A stretch of 10,322 nt of DNA, from assembly GCA_947643685.1 (NCBI GenBank), contig CANRXD010000027.1:1-10322 (forward strand). The letters run 5' to 3'. Shown here piece by piece: positions 1 to 7,750 of this stretch. The position numbers and the translations under genes were made by a program. Every line of letters starts with the position of its first letter. Position 1 is the first letter of the stretch. This stretch comes from an uncultured Clostridium sp. GTDB taxonomy: Bacteria > Bacillota > Clostridia > Lachnospirales > Lachnospiraceae. The notes below the pieces were generated by a model. It was not told where the DNA came from. It searched no databases and saw nothing but the letters and a program-made list of their open reading frames with translations.

Positions 1-1
1 C

Positions 2-877
2 GATGGGGGAGAGGTTTCCGGCGTTGTGTTAAAAGAGTGGAAGAAGAAGGAAAAGGGAATCCATCTGACAGAAGTGGTCATAAAAAACGACGAGGGGGCA
101 AGAAATATGGGGAAACCTGTGGGAACCTATCTGACCCTGGAGGCGGCCGCTCTGGAAAAAAAGGATGAGAACTTCCATGAGGAGGTAGTGACGGAGCTTG
201 CTGGTCTCATCGGAAATCTTTTGAAACATCATGGTATCCGGGCTGGGGGAATGGAGACGGAGCCTTCCTCAATCCTGGTAGTCGGACTTGGAAATCCGGG
301 CGCTACCCCCGATGCCCTTGGCCCGAAGGTGCTGGAGCATCTGATGATGACCAGGCACCTGAGTCTGGAATATGGGGCAGAATTCTGCCAGAAGAACGGA
401 TATCCCATTCTCAGCGGGATTACTCCGGGTGTCATGGCGCAGACGGGAATGGAGACCTCGGAAATCATAAAGGGAATTATCGGGGAAACAGGTCCTGATG
501 CAGTGATTGTGGTAGATGCTCTGGCTGCCAGGAGCATCCATCGCCTGGGAGTGACGATTCAGCTTTCCGATACGGGAATCCATCCCGGTTCCGGCGTGGG
601 AAACCACAGAAACAGTCTGACAGAGGAGACGTTAGGAATTCCGGTGTTTGCCATAGGGGTTCCCACTGTGGTGGAGGTCCTTAGACGGGAGTCGGGCACC
701 AGGCAGTATGGGAATTATATAGAAGGAATGGAGCCGGAGGAGCAGTATGAACTGATCCGGGAAATTTTAGAGCCGCAGTTCGGCCCCATGTATGTGACCC
801 CTCACAACATTGACGAGCGGGTGGAGAACTTAAGCTTTACGATTTCAGAGGCCATTCACAAAGCTCTGTTTCAGTGA
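2..877 (+). CDS. gpr: Germination protease GPR (5'-truncated by window edge)
   Basis: Aspartic-type endopeptidase (family A25) that degrades small acid-soluble spore proteins at germination, freeing DNA and supplying amino acids. The frame is open from base 2, and residues before the first possible start (GTG at 26, no ribosome binding site) still match the family, so the true start lies upstream; 291 residues are visible. Family landmarks: GKPVGTY near base 110, VVGLGNPG-x-TPDALGP with the putative catalytic Asp at 311-313, TRHL, PGVMAQTGMETSEII, DALAARSI, and SDTGIHPGSGVG with the second putative catalytic Asp at 569-571. The region before the C-terminal VTP motif is shorter than in Bacillus GPR. 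It ends in tandem TGA TGA stops (875-880), 55 bp before spoIIP. In Bacillus it is made in the forespore as an inactive zymogen; that promoter is outside the window. Identity is secure. Confidence 0.96.
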   Translation, partial: DGGEVSGVVLKEWKKKEKGIHLTEVVIKNDEGARNMGKPVGTYLTLEAAALEKKDENFHEEVVTELAGLIGNLLKHHGIRAGGMETEPSSILVVGLGNPGATPDALGPKVLEHLMMTRHLSLEYGAEFCQKNGYPILSGITPGVMAQTGMETSEIIKGIIGETGPDAVIVVDALAARSIHRLGVTIQLSDTGIHPGSGVGNHRNSLTEETLGIPVFAIGVPTVVEVLRRESGTRQYGNYIEGMEPEEQYELIREILEPQFGPMYVTPHNIDERVENLSFTISEAIHKALFQ

Positions 878-925
878 TGAATTTCCGATGTCCCACATAG
901 AATAAAATAACAATGAGCTGCGGGC

Positions 926-931
926 GGAAGG
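926..931 (+). promoter_or_regulatory. Atypically close ribosome binding site of spoIIP
   Basis: GGAAGG is the only Shine-Dalgarno-like stretch before spoIIP and sits just 1 nt from the ATG, against the usual 5-9 nt. No alternative ATG/GTG/TTG start in the frame keeps the membrane anchor. A 7-codon mini-frame (ATG 913 to TGA 934-936) ends on an ATGA shared with the spoIIP start, so weak initiation or translational coupling is possible. Confidence 0.35.
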
Positions 932-932
932 C

Positions 933-2165
933 ATGAGGAGAAGATGGTATTACTGGAAACAGCACCTTAGGGCGAACCGCCCGCTTTTTGTACTGGCGGC
1001 GGGAATTTTTGCGGGAGCCGCCATTCTGTTAAGCTTCAGAGAGACCGTTGACGGCGCGGCCTGGGAGTGGTTTCGGATTTATGGTGTTCAGACTGCAGGG
1101 CATGTTATGGAACAGTGGTTTCCGCCTTTTAAAAAGGATGAAAACGGGATTTTTCGTCTCTTTGTCCTGTTCTCGTTTTTGGAGGAGATGGCAGAAAATC
1201 CTGACAGTACCGAGGATCCGGCCTATGAGAAAATGCTGGCCAGGAAATGGGAGGAAAAGCGTTCCGGGAAAAAGGAAGAAGAGACAGTAGAAAAGACCAT
1301 AAAGGCTTCACAGGAAGAGGAAACCCGGGCGGCCGGAAAAGAAGAACAGGAATCAGAACCTGTCGGGGAGGTGATCGCCAGAAAGCCCGCCGGTCAGGGA
1401 ATCATCCGGGAAAAGCTGGCAGACTATGACTATATGATGAAGAACTTTTACAGCGTTCATCCCACTACCACGGCCGGCCGGGATCTGATGAATGCAGGGG
1501 ATTTTCTGTCCATGGACCTTTCTCTGGAAACGGATGGTGAAAATCCTCAGATTCTGATTTACCATACCCATTCCCAGGAGGAGTTTTCTGACTACCCGGA
1601 AAATCCCTCGGCCACCATTGTGGGAGTGGGGGCATATCTTACAGAACTTCTGGAAGCCAAAGGGTATCAGGTGATCCATGACACCAGTGTCTATGATTTC
1701 AGGGATGGAAAGCTGGACAGAAGTCAGGCCTATACATATGCTCTGGAGGGAATCATGGGAGTCCTTCAGAAATATCCGTCCATTGAGGTGGTTCTGGATA
1801 TACACAGAGACGGTGTGGCCGAGGGGACCAGACTGGTGACAGAGATAAACGGAAAGCCCACGGCCCGGATCATGTTTTTCAACGGGACTTCTCAGACTCC
1901 GGACGGCCCCATTGAATATCTGCCAAATCCCAATCGGGATGCCAATCTGGCCTTCAGCTTCCAGATGCAGCTAAAGGCGGCAGAGCAGTATCCGGGTTTT
2001 ACGAGAAAAATATATCTGAAAGGACTCCGCTACAACCAGCATGTGCGTGCCCGCACAGCCCTGATTGAGGTCGGAGCCCAGACCAATACATATGAAGAAG
2101 CAAGAAATGCCATGGAACCTCTTTCAGAGCTGCTCTGCGGAGTTTTAAAGGGAGAAGATCAGTGA
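933..2165 (+). CDS. spoIIP: Stage II sporulation protein P (peptidoglycan amidase/endopeptidase)
   Basis: Septal peptidoglycan hydrolase that in Bacillus works with SpoIID and SpoIIM to thin the septum and drive engulfment of the forespore. The protein has 410 residues: a basic N-terminus, one membrane segment at about 17-35, a charged Glu/Lys-rich linker at about 90-160, then the SpoIIP catalytic domain at about 200-405. Putative zinc or catalytic residues sit in HTH (211-213), DIHRD (289-293) and Glu379 of LIEVGAQTNT. The family motif RYNQH (366-370) is also present. The next Met (59) lies beyond the membrane segment and an in-frame TAA occurs at 903-905, so the ATG at 933 is the best start despite a poorly spaced ribosome binding site. 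It follows gpr, as in Bacillus, and its 3' end overlaps the convergent transporter gene by 7 bp. Confidence 0.95.
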   Translation: MRRRWYYWKQHLRANRPLFVLAAGIFAGAAILLSFRETVDGAAWEWFRIYGVQTAGHVMEQWFPPFKKDENGIFRLFVLFSFLEEMAENPDSTEDPAYEKMLARKWEEKRSGKKEEETVEKTIKASQEEETRAAGKEEQESEPVGEVIARKPAGQGIIREKLADYDYMMKNFYSVHPTTTAGRDLMNAGDFLSMDLSLETDGENPQILIYHTHSQEEFSDYPENPSATIVGVGAYLTELLEAKGYQVIHDTSVYDFRDGKLDRSQAYTYALEGIMGVLQKYPSIEVVLDIHRDGVAEGTRLVTEINGKPTARIMFFNGTSQTPDGPIEYLPNPNRDANLAFSFQMQLKAAEQYPGFTRKIYLKGLRYNQHVRARTALIEVGAQTNTYEEARNAMEPLSELLCGVLKGEDQ

Positions 2166-3514
2166 ATTTTCTTTTCCCATCCGCTGAATTTGTAATACAG
2201 CCATGTGAGAAGGGAGCAGACAATCCAGCCGGCAGGATAGCCCAGCGCCACGGTGTACGGGTTATTCATGACTTTTGTAATCAGGTATAAATAAATCTGG
2301 CGGAATAACACATAGGAGAGCAGCATGATAACCATTGGGGTTTTTGCGTCACCGATTCCGCGGAGGGTTCCGGCATAAACCTGCGTAACGCAGGCGGTGA
2401 GAGTGAAGAATACGCAGAGCCGTAAAAACAGGGTCCCGAAATAGAGAACCTCCGGGTCCTTGTTAAACAGGGATACCATGCCGGGGGCAAACAGCCAGAT
2501 GATGCATGCAGAGCAGAAAATGATGCTGGCGGACAGGGCCAGAGCTGTGTTGGATCCCTGCTTGGCCCGCCGTACATTTTTTGCGCCGATGTTCTGGCTT
2601 ACAAATGTGGTGGCCGCCTGGGACATACTCTGAAGCGGCAGGAAAATAAACTGGTCAATTTTTGTGTAGCAGCTCCATCCGGCCATGCAGGAGGAGCCGA
2701 AGCTGTTAATGTAGGACTGGACATAAACATTGGAAAAAGAAGTAATGGACTGCTGAAGCCCTGTGGGAAATCCCACAATGAGAATCTGTTTTAACATGGT
2801 TTTATTAATACAGATATCCTTCCACACAAAGCCGTAATTGTCTCTGGTTCTGGTGAGGATGAAAAGAACCAGAAGGGCTGAAATGAACTGGGACAGGATC
2901 GTTGCATAGGCTACGCCTGCAATTCCGAGCCGGAAAGAGATTACAAACAGAAGATCAAGACCGATATTTAAAAAACTGGAAAAGACCAGGAACATCAATG
3001 GTCTTCTGGTATCGCCCACAGCTCTTAAAATGGCGCTGCCCATGTTGTAAATAAGGAGTCCGGAAACACCGGAAAAATAGATTTTAAGATATACGGAGGC
3101 CTCCGGCAGTACGTCGTCGGGGGTGGCCATAAACCGTAAAAGAAACGGAGATAAATATACGCCCAGAGCTGTACAGAGCGCACCGGAGATAAAAGTCAGA
3201 GCCAGGGTGGTTTCCACCGCCAGATGAAGCTTTTCGTCATCGTGGGCTCCGTAATAGCGGCTGATGATAACGCCGGCTCCGATGGAAACTCCGTTGAAGA
3301 ACATGATGATGGTGTTGATGATATTGGTGGTGGAGCCCACAGCGGCCAGCGCCTGGGTCCCGACAAAATTTCCGACAACAAGAATATCCACGGTGTTATA
3401 CAGCTGCTGAAACAGGTTTCCCAACAACAGAGGGACCGCAAAGGAAATCAGCAGCCGGATGATGGAACCGGAGGTCATGTCAACGGCTCCGGTTTTTGCT
3501 TTGATCTGATGCAT
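2159..3514 (-). CDS. MATE-family multidrug/toxin efflux transporter
   Basis: A 451-residue integral membrane protein of the MATE superfamily; such transporters export cationic drugs or metabolites using a sodium or proton gradient. The sequence is hydrophobic throughout, with about 12 expected membrane segments in two homologous halves (about 20-215 and 240-440). Typical family stretches are the N-terminal SGSIIRLLISFAVPLLLGN, the segment with LYNTVDILVVG, AILRAVGDTR in the first half and AGTLRGIGDAKTP in the second. The length is normal for a bacterial NorM/DinF-like protein. The start is ATG 3514-3512, preceded by a strong GGGAGGAG site at 3520-3527 with 5 nt spacing. It has its own promoter, transcribed away from lepA, and runs tail-to-tail into spoIIP. 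It interrupts the usual spoIIP-lepA order, so it is probably a lineage-specific insertion. Substrate cannot be predicted. Confidence 0.93.
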   Translation of the reverse strand: MHQIKAKTGAVDMTSGSIIRLLISFAVPLLLGNLFQQLYNTVDILVVGNFVGTQALAAVGSTTNIINTIIMFFNGVSIGAGVIISRYYGAHDDEKLHLAVETTLALTFISGALCTALGVYLSPFLLRFMATPDDVLPEASVYLKIYFSGVSGLLIYNMGSAILRAVGDTRRPLMFLVFSSFLNIGLDLLFVISFRLGIAGVAYATILSQFISALLVLFILTRTRDNYGFVWKDICINKTMLKQILIVGFPTGLQQSITSFSNVYVQSYINSFGSSCMAGWSCYTKIDQFIFLPLQSMSQAATTFVSQNIGAKNVRRAKQGSNTALALSASIIFCSACIIWLFAPGMVSLFNKDPEVLYFGTLFLRLCVFFTLTACVTQVYAGTLRGIGDAKTPMVIMLLSYVLFRQIYLYLITKVMNNPYTVALGYPAGWIVCSLLTWLYYKFSGWEKKIH

Positions 3515-3558
3515 GTATACTCCTCCCGATTTTTGTATGATGCTCTGTATCTTCTAAT

Positions 3559-3587
3559 AGTCTAAAACGGATGGGGATATTTGTCAA
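3559..3587 (-). promoter_or_regulatory. Predicted sigma-A-type promoter of the MATE gene
   Basis: Read on the minus strand: a perfect -35 TTGACA (plus-strand 3582-3587), a 17 bp spacer and a -10 TAGACT (3559-3564, 4 of 6 consensus bases). Transcription would start near 3552 and give a leader of about 38 nt carrying the strong ribosome binding site. The -35 lies inside the symmetric dyad at 3579-3589. Confidence 0.65.
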
Positions 3588-3589
3588 AT
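3579..3589. repeat. Perfect dyad ATTTG-T-CAAAT over the MATE -35 box
   Basis: Two 5-bp arms around a single central T; GGAT and ATCC further out (3575-3578 and 3592-3595) extend the symmetry imperfectly. It covers the -35 element of the MATE promoter, where a dimeric repressor could bind. No regulator gene is adjacent, so an operator role is only inferred, and the short AT-rich arms could arise by chance. Confidence 0.3.
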
Positions 3590-3631
3590 CAAATCCGCTT
3601 ATAAGGCCCACAAATGGCAGCAGGAAACTGC

Positions 3632-3683
3632 TTGCGTCCGGAGTAAAAAAATGATATATTTGGGTGTAAGTATCTGTTACAAT
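3632..3683 (+). promoter_or_regulatory. Candidate promoters for lepA (two alternatives)
   Basis: Two overlapping candidates precede lepA. The first is TTGCGT (3632-3637), a 17 bp spacer and TATATT (3655-3660), giving a leader of about 42 nt. The second is an extended -10, TG-T-TACAAT (3675-3683), without a good -35, giving a leader of about 19 nt. Both leaders contain the AGAGG site at 3697-3701, 7 nt from the lepA ATG. The sequence does not decide between them. lepA must have its own promoter because the gene upstream points away. Confidence 0.5.
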
Positions 3684-3708
3684 TATTTAAGAGAAAAGAG
3701 GAAAACCG

Positions 3709-5523
3709 ATGGCAACTGTTGACCAGAGCAAAATCAGAAATTTTTGTATCATTGCCCATATTGACCATGGCAAGTCAACCCTTGCAGACAGAATTATAGA
3801 AATGACAGGCCTCCTTACAAGCCGGGAGATGCAGGCCCAGGTGCTTGATAATATGGATCTGGAAAGAGAGAGAGGAATCACCATCAAATCCCAGGCAGTC
3901 CGTACTGTATATAAGGCCAGGGATGGAGAAGAGTATATTTTTAACCTGATCGATACTCCCGGCCATGTGGATTTTAACTACGAAGTATCCAGAAGCCTGG
4001 CGGCCTGTGACGGCGCCATTCTGGTGGTGGATGCGGCCCAGGGAATTGAGGCCCAGACCCTGGCAAATGTATATCTTGCTATGGACCACAACCTGGATGT
4101 GTTCCCGGTAATCAATAAAATTGATCTTCCAAGCGCGGAACCGGACCGGGTGGCCGATGAAATCGAGGATGTGATCGGCCTGGAAGCCCATGATGCTCCG
4201 AGAATTTCCGCCAAGGCAGGCTTAAATATTGAGGATGTACTGGAAGCCATTGTTACAAAGATTCCTGCGCCCGACGGAGATCCCGATGCACCCTTAAAGG
4301 CACTGATCTTTGATTCTCTTTATGATTCCTACCGGGGAGTCATTGTATTCTGCCGGGTAAAAGAGGGGACCATGAGAAAAGGAACCCCCATTAAAATGAT
4401 GGCTACGGGGGCTTCCTACGATGTGGTGGAGGTAGGGTATTTCGGCGCAGGCCAGTTTATCCCCTGTGAAGAGCTTTCTGCCGGAATGGTAGGCTATGTT
4501 ACTGCCAGTATCAAAAATGTTAAAGATACCCGGGTCGGAGACACCATTACCGACCGTTTAAACCCCTGTAAGGAACCGCTTCCCGGATATAAAAAGGTAA
4601 CCCCCATGGTTTACTGCGGTCTGTATCCGGCTGACGGGGCAAAGTATCCGGAACTCAGAGATGCCCTGGAAAAGCTTCAGCTGAATGATGCATCGTTGTT
4701 CTTTGAACCGGAAACGTCTGTGGCTTTGGGCTTCGGCTTCCGCTGCGGTTTCCTCGGCCTTTTGCATCTGGAAATTATTCAGGAGCGCCTGGAGCGGGAA
4801 TACAACCTGGATCTGGTAACTACGGCTCCAAGCGTTGTGTACCGTGTCCACAAGACCAATGGAGAAGTTATTGACCTGACCAACCCCACCAATATGCCGG
4901 ATCCGTCGGAAATCGAGTTTATGGAGGAACCCATCGTCAGTGCCGAAATCATGGTGACCACAGAATTTGTGGGCGCCATAATGAAACTGTGCCAGGAGCG
5001 CCGTGGCGTGTATCTGGGGATGGAGTATATGGAGGCCACAAGGGCCCTTTTAAAGTATGAGCTTCCGCTGAATGAAATCATCTACGATTTCTTTGATGCT
5101 TTAAAGTCCCGGTCCCGGGGCTATGCTTCCTTTGATTATGAGCTTAAGGGCTATGAGCAGTCCCAGCTTGTGAAGCTGGACATCCTTATCAACCGGGAAG
5201 AAGTGGATGCCCTGTCCTTCATTGTGTTTGAAGGTTCTGCTTATGAACGTGGAAGAAAGATGTGCGAAAAGCTGAAGGAGGAGATTCCGCGCCATCTGTT
5301 TGAGATTCCCATTCAGGCGGCTGTGGGGGGCAAGATCATTGCCCGGGAGACCGTGAAGGCTGTCCGCAAGGATGTGCTGGCAAAGTGTTATGGCGGCGAT
5401 ATCACACGAAAGAAGAAGCTTCTGGAAAAACAGAAGGAAGGAAAGAAGAGAATGCGCCAGATCGGAAATGTAGAAATTCCACAGAAGGCGTTTATGAGCG
5501 TATTGAAACTGGATGAAGAGTAA
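3709..5523 (+). CDS. lepA: Elongation factor 4 (ribosomal back-translocating GTPase LepA)
   Basis: Translational GTPase of the EF-G-like group that acts on the ribosome; proposed roles include back-translocation, rescue of stalled elongation and ribosome assembly. The 604 residues match the family's usual length of about 600. GTPase motifs are all present: G1 AHIDHGKST (16-24), G2 RGITIK (55-60), G3 DTPGH (82-86), G4 NKID (136-139) and G5 ISAKAG (166-171). The beta-barrel, EF-G-like domains and the basic LepA-specific C-terminal region follow, ending [12 protein letters not shown]. The ATG at 3709 has AGAGG 7 nt upstream and matches the family start. It lies divergent from the MATE gene; a terminator-like hairpin begins 6 nt after its stop. 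lepA next to hemW is a widely conserved arrangement in Firmicutes. Confidence 0.98.
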   Translation: MATVDQSKIRNFCIIAHIDHGKSTLADRIIEMTGLLTSREMQAQVLDNMDLERERGITIKSQAVRTVYKARDGEEYIFNLIDTPGHVDFNYEVSRSLAACDGAILVVDAAQGIEAQTLANVYLAMDHNLDVFPVINKIDLPSAEPDRVADEIEDVIGLEAHDAPRISAKAGLNIEDVLEAIVTKIPAPDGDPDAPLKALIFDSLYDSYRGVIVFCRVKEGTMRKGTPIKMMATGASYDVVEVGYFGAGQFIPCEELSAGMVGYVTASIKNVKDTRVGDTITDRLNPCKEPLPGYKKVTPMVYCGLYPADGAKYPELRDALEKLQLNDASLFFEPETSVALGFGFRCGFLGLLHLEIIQERLEREYNLDLVTTAPSVVYRVHKTNGEVIDLTNPTNMPDPSEIEFMEEPIVSAEIMVTTEFVGAIMKLCQERRGVYLGMEYMEATRALLKYELPLNEIIYDFFDALKSRSRGYASFDYELKGYEQSQLVKLDILINREEVDALSFIVFEGSAYERGRKMCEKLKEEIPRHLFEIPIQAAVGGKIIARETVKAVRKDVLAKCYGGDITRKKKLLEKQKEGKKRMRQIGNVEIPQKAFMSVLKLDEE

Positions 5524-5529
5524 AAAGAG

Positions 5530-5573
5530 GAGACCGCCTGCCATGGGAACCTGTGGCAGAGTGGTCTCGTTTT
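5530..5573 (+). terminator. Terminator-like hairpin after lepA
   Basis: Outer stem GAGACC (5530-5535) pairs with GGTCTC (5563-5568); inner stem CTGCCA (5538-5543) pairs with TGGCAG (5554-5559), separated by a 2/3-nt internal loop and closing a 10-nt loop. GTTTT follows. The T tract is short, so termination is probably partial and may set the level of read-through into the Nudix and hemW genes, for which no separate promoter is apparent. Confidence 0.65.
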
Positions 5574-5593
5574 GAACATGATCCCGGGTCTGC

Positions 5594-5599
5594 AGGAGG
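5594..5599 (+). promoter_or_regulatory. Ribosome binding site that fixes the Nudix gene start
   Basis: AGGAGG lies 7 nt before the ATG at 5607 and only 1 nt before an in-frame ATG at 5601. This selects 5607 over 5601 and over the in-frame GTG at 5553, which lies inside the terminator-like hairpin. Confidence 0.8.
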
Positions 5600-5606
5600 A
5601 ATGAGG

Positions 5607-6623
5607 ATGAAACTGACTACCTTGTGTTATCTGGAGCAGGATGGTAAATACCTGATGCTGCACCGTGTCAGAAAAAAACAGGATGTGAATAAGGATAAAT
5701 GGATTGGAATTGGCGGGAAATTTGAATTTGGAGAAAGTCCGGAGGACTGCCTCTTAAGGGAGGCGCTGGAGGAAACCGGTTACCGGCTCACAGGCTACCG
5801 GCTCCGCGGCATTGTGACCTTCCTGTTTAACGAAGAGGAGGCCGAATACATGTTCCTCTATACGGCCGATGGCTTTTTGGGGGAACCGGTTCCCTGTAAT
5901 GAGGGGACTCTGGAGTGGGTATCCAAAGAGGAGATTGACCGGCTTAACTTATGGGAGGGAGACAGGATTTTTTTCGAACTTCTCAAAGAGGAGGCTCCAT
6001 TCTTCTCTCTGAAGCTTCACTATATGGGGGATCACCTTTGTGAGGCGGTTCTTGACGGAGCTCCCATGGAGCTTCTGGATGTGCTGGATGAAAACGGCGA
6101 GCCGTCAGGCCTTGTGCGGGAACGGACCATGGTCCACATGCGGGGAGACTACCACAGAACCAGCCATGTGTGGGTGGTGCGAAGAAGGGATGGTCAATAT
6201 GAGCTGCTGCTGCAAAAAAGGAGCGCAGCCAAGGATTCCTTTGGCGGCTGTTATGATATTTCCAGTGCCGGTCACATTCCGGCCGGAGAAGATTACAGGG
6301 AATCGGCCGTCAGGGAGCTTTTTGAGGAACTGGGAATTTCGGCGGATGCCGGGGAACTTCGTTTTATCGGTTTCCATGAGGGGTGGTATGAAGGAACCTT
6401 TAACGGGAAGCTGTTTAAAAACCATGAAAAAAGCGCTGTGTTCCTTTACGAAAAGCCGGTGGAAGAATCTGCCCTTGTCTTACAGGAGTCAGAGGTGGAA
6501 TCCGTTCTCTGGATGGAGCTTCATGAAATCGAGCGGGCAGTCAGAGAAAAACGCCCGGATTTTTGTCTGTTTCAGGATGAAGTCGAGCTTTTGATTTCAT
6601 GCCTGGAAGGGCGGGAAAGGTAG
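5607..6623 (+). CDS. Tandem-Nudix hydrolase (two complete Nudix domains)
   Basis: A 338-residue protein carrying two intact Nudix boxes (G-x5-E-x7-REUxEExGU): residues 37-59 with catalytic helix REALEETGY, and 222-244 with RELFEELGI. The N-terminal domain (1-about 140), from MKLTTLCYLE to FFSLKLHY, resembles small Firmicutes MutT-like 8-oxo-dGTP diphosphatases. The C-terminal domain (about 155-330) resembles the YfcD/isopentenyl-diphosphate-isomerase-like Nudix branch (LDVLDENGEPSG, HRTSHVWVV, DISSAGHI), which hydrolyses unidentified nucleotide or isoprenoid-type diphosphates. Single-domain relatives are roughly half this length, so this is a fusion. Both boxes keep their metal-binding glutamates, so both domains should be active. 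It lies after the lepA terminator-like hairpin, and hemW starts 8 nt beyond its stop, so it is probably cotranscribed with hemW. Substrates are inferred only from resemblance. Confidence 0.88.
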   Translation: MKLTTLCYLEQDGKYLMLHRVRKKQDVNKDKWIGIGGKFEFGESPEDCLLREALEETGYRLTGYRLRGIVTFLFNEEEAEYMFLYTADGFLGEPVPCNEGTLEWVSKEEIDRLNLWEGDRIFFELLKEEAPFFSLKLHYMGDHLCEAVLDGAPMELLDVLDENGEPSGLVRERTMVHMRGDYHRTSHVWVVRRRDGQYELLLQKRSAAKDSFGGCYDISSAGHIPAGEDYRESAVRELFEELGISADAGELRFIGFHEGWYEGTFNGKLFKNHEKSAVFLYEKPVEESALVLQESEVESVLWMELHEIERAVREKRPDFCLFQDEVELLISCLEGRER

Positions 6624-6630
6624 GAATTTT

Positions 6631-7639
6631 ATGGAAACCCTGGAATTGTATGTTCATATTCCGTTCTGTGTTAAGAAATGCAGTTATTGCGATTTCCTGT
6701 CGTTCCCGCAGGGGGAAGAAGTGAAACGGAAGTATGTGGATAAGCTTCTGGAGGAAATCAGGCTTGTAAGCGGCGGGTACGGGGAGCGCCGGGTTTCCTC
6801 TGTATTTGTTGGGGGTGGCACACCATCGGTGCTTCCCGGAGCGTTTAAGCCTTGGACTACAGTCATCCAGTGACAGAGAGCTTAAGACCCTTGGAAGAAT
6901 CCATACCTGGGAGGAATTTCTGGAAAGCTTCCATCTGGCCAGAGCTGCAGGATTCCAGAATATCAATGTGGATTTAATGTGCGCCCTTCCGGGGCAGACC
7001 GTGGAAGGTTTTATGAAAACCCTGGAAAAAACGGCGGATTTAAACCCGGAGCACATTTCCGCGTACAGTCTGATTGTGGAGGAGGGTACTCCCTTTTATG
7101 AAATTTATGGGGAAGGAAGGGGAACGGGTCTTCTTCCGGATGAGGAAGAGGAGCGGCAGATGTACCATAAGACCAGGGAATTTTTAAGCTCCAGAGGATA
7201 TGAGATTTCCAATTATGCGAAAAAAGGAAGAGAGTGCCGCCACAATGTGGGCTACTGGACCGGGGTTCCCTATCTGGGCCTGGGCCTGGGAGCGTCCTCT
7301 TATGTAAATGGGAGACGCTTCAGGAATGAAAGTGACTTAGAGAAATATCTGAATGAGACGCCGGGAAAACGCCTGGAGGAGGAAATACTGACTCCGGAGG
7401 ACATGCAGGAGGAATTTTTCTTCGTAGGGCTCCGTATGGTTCAGGGAGTTTCCTTAAAGCAGTTTGAGGAGACTTTCGGGGTGACGGCAGAGGAAGTGTA
7501 TCCCGGGCTTATGGAACGGTTTGTGAGGGAAGGGGCGGCACTCCTTGAAGAGGGAAGGTTTAAGCTTACGGAGTACGGGATGGATGTGAGCAATTATATT
7601 ATGGAAAAATTTTTGCACAAAGGCACTATCGAAAAATGA
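6631..7639 (+). pseudogene. hemW: HemW-like radical SAM protein, disrupted by internal deletion and frameshift
   Basis: HemW (long misnamed oxygen-independent coproporphyrinogen oxidase) is a radical SAM, heme-binding protein proposed to deliver heme to respiratory enzymes. The first frame, ATG 6631 to TGA 6871-6873, holds the 4Fe-4S motif C13-x3-C17-x2-C20 and GGGTPS (61-66), then leaves family sequence at about 6835-6841. Homology resumes in the next frame at about 6842 with RLSLGLQS and LGRIHTWEEF. It continues through DLMCALPGQT, the HNVGYW region and the HemW C-terminal domain to TGA 7637-7639. The two parts total about 334 residues against about 380 for the family. Roughly 45 codons are therefore missing, including the conserved E-x-NPGT segment that contacts SAM, and the remainder is out of frame. 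No ribosome binding site allows separate expression of the second part. A real deletion mutation or an assembly error are both possible; as written, it cannot make functional HemW. Confidence 0.88.
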
Positions 7640-7646
7640 TATTTTG

Positions 7647-7655
7647 TGGTAAAAT
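7647..7655 (+). promoter_or_regulatory. Candidate extended -10 promoter for glgCD
   Basis: TG-G-TAAAAT is an extended -10 element immediately after the hemW stop. No clear -35 stands 17 bp upstream (TATCGA). It would give a leader of about 96 nt before glgC. The element lies within an AT-only inverted repeat, ATATTTT (7639-7645) and AAAATAT (7651-7657). The leader also contains an 8-bp palindrome, GTCCGGAC (7688-7695), of unknown meaning. Confidence 0.4.
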
Positions 7656-7744
7656 ATGCATAACAGATTTTTTGAGCTTTGGGCAGTGTCCGGACCTTCC
7701 TGCGCCTGTACGCTGTGCATTGCGGAACGAATCATCATTATTTC

Positions 7745-7750
7745 AGGGGG
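7745..7750 (+). promoter_or_regulatory. Ribosome binding site that fixes the glgC start
   Basis: AGGGGG lies 7 nt before the ATG at 7758. The frame is open back to an ATG at 7656, but that codon has no ribosome binding site and the 34 extra residues do not resemble GlgC, so 7758 is chosen. Confidence 0.85.

Noticed and set aside
896..903. CATAGAAT resembling a sporulation sigma-E -10 element before spoIIP
   Set aside because: No matching -35 at the required distance; GAATTTC at 879-885 is only 10 bp away. Possible but not supportable.
1353..1805. 150-codon open frame on the minus strand within spoIIP
   Set aside because: Lies wholly antisense to a clear gene, resembles no known protein and has no supporting start signal; the same holds for the other long antisense frames in lepA, glgC and gpr.
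3619..3632. AGCAG-GAAA-CTGCT hairpin in the MATE-lepA intergenic region
   Set aside because: Only 5 bp of stem, no T tract, and it overlaps the candidate lepA -35; probably chance.
5553..5606. Upstream GTG/ATG extension of the Nudix protein by up to 18 residues
   Set aside because: The GTG lies inside the terminator-like hairpin without a ribosome binding site, while AGGAGG at 5594-5599 is ideally spaced for ATG 5607, where family similarity begins.
6806..6841. Separate gene starting at TTG 6806 for the second hemW part
   Set aside because: The first dozen residues are a shifted reading of the GGGTPS region, there is no ribosome binding site, and the rest is plainly the remainder of HemW.
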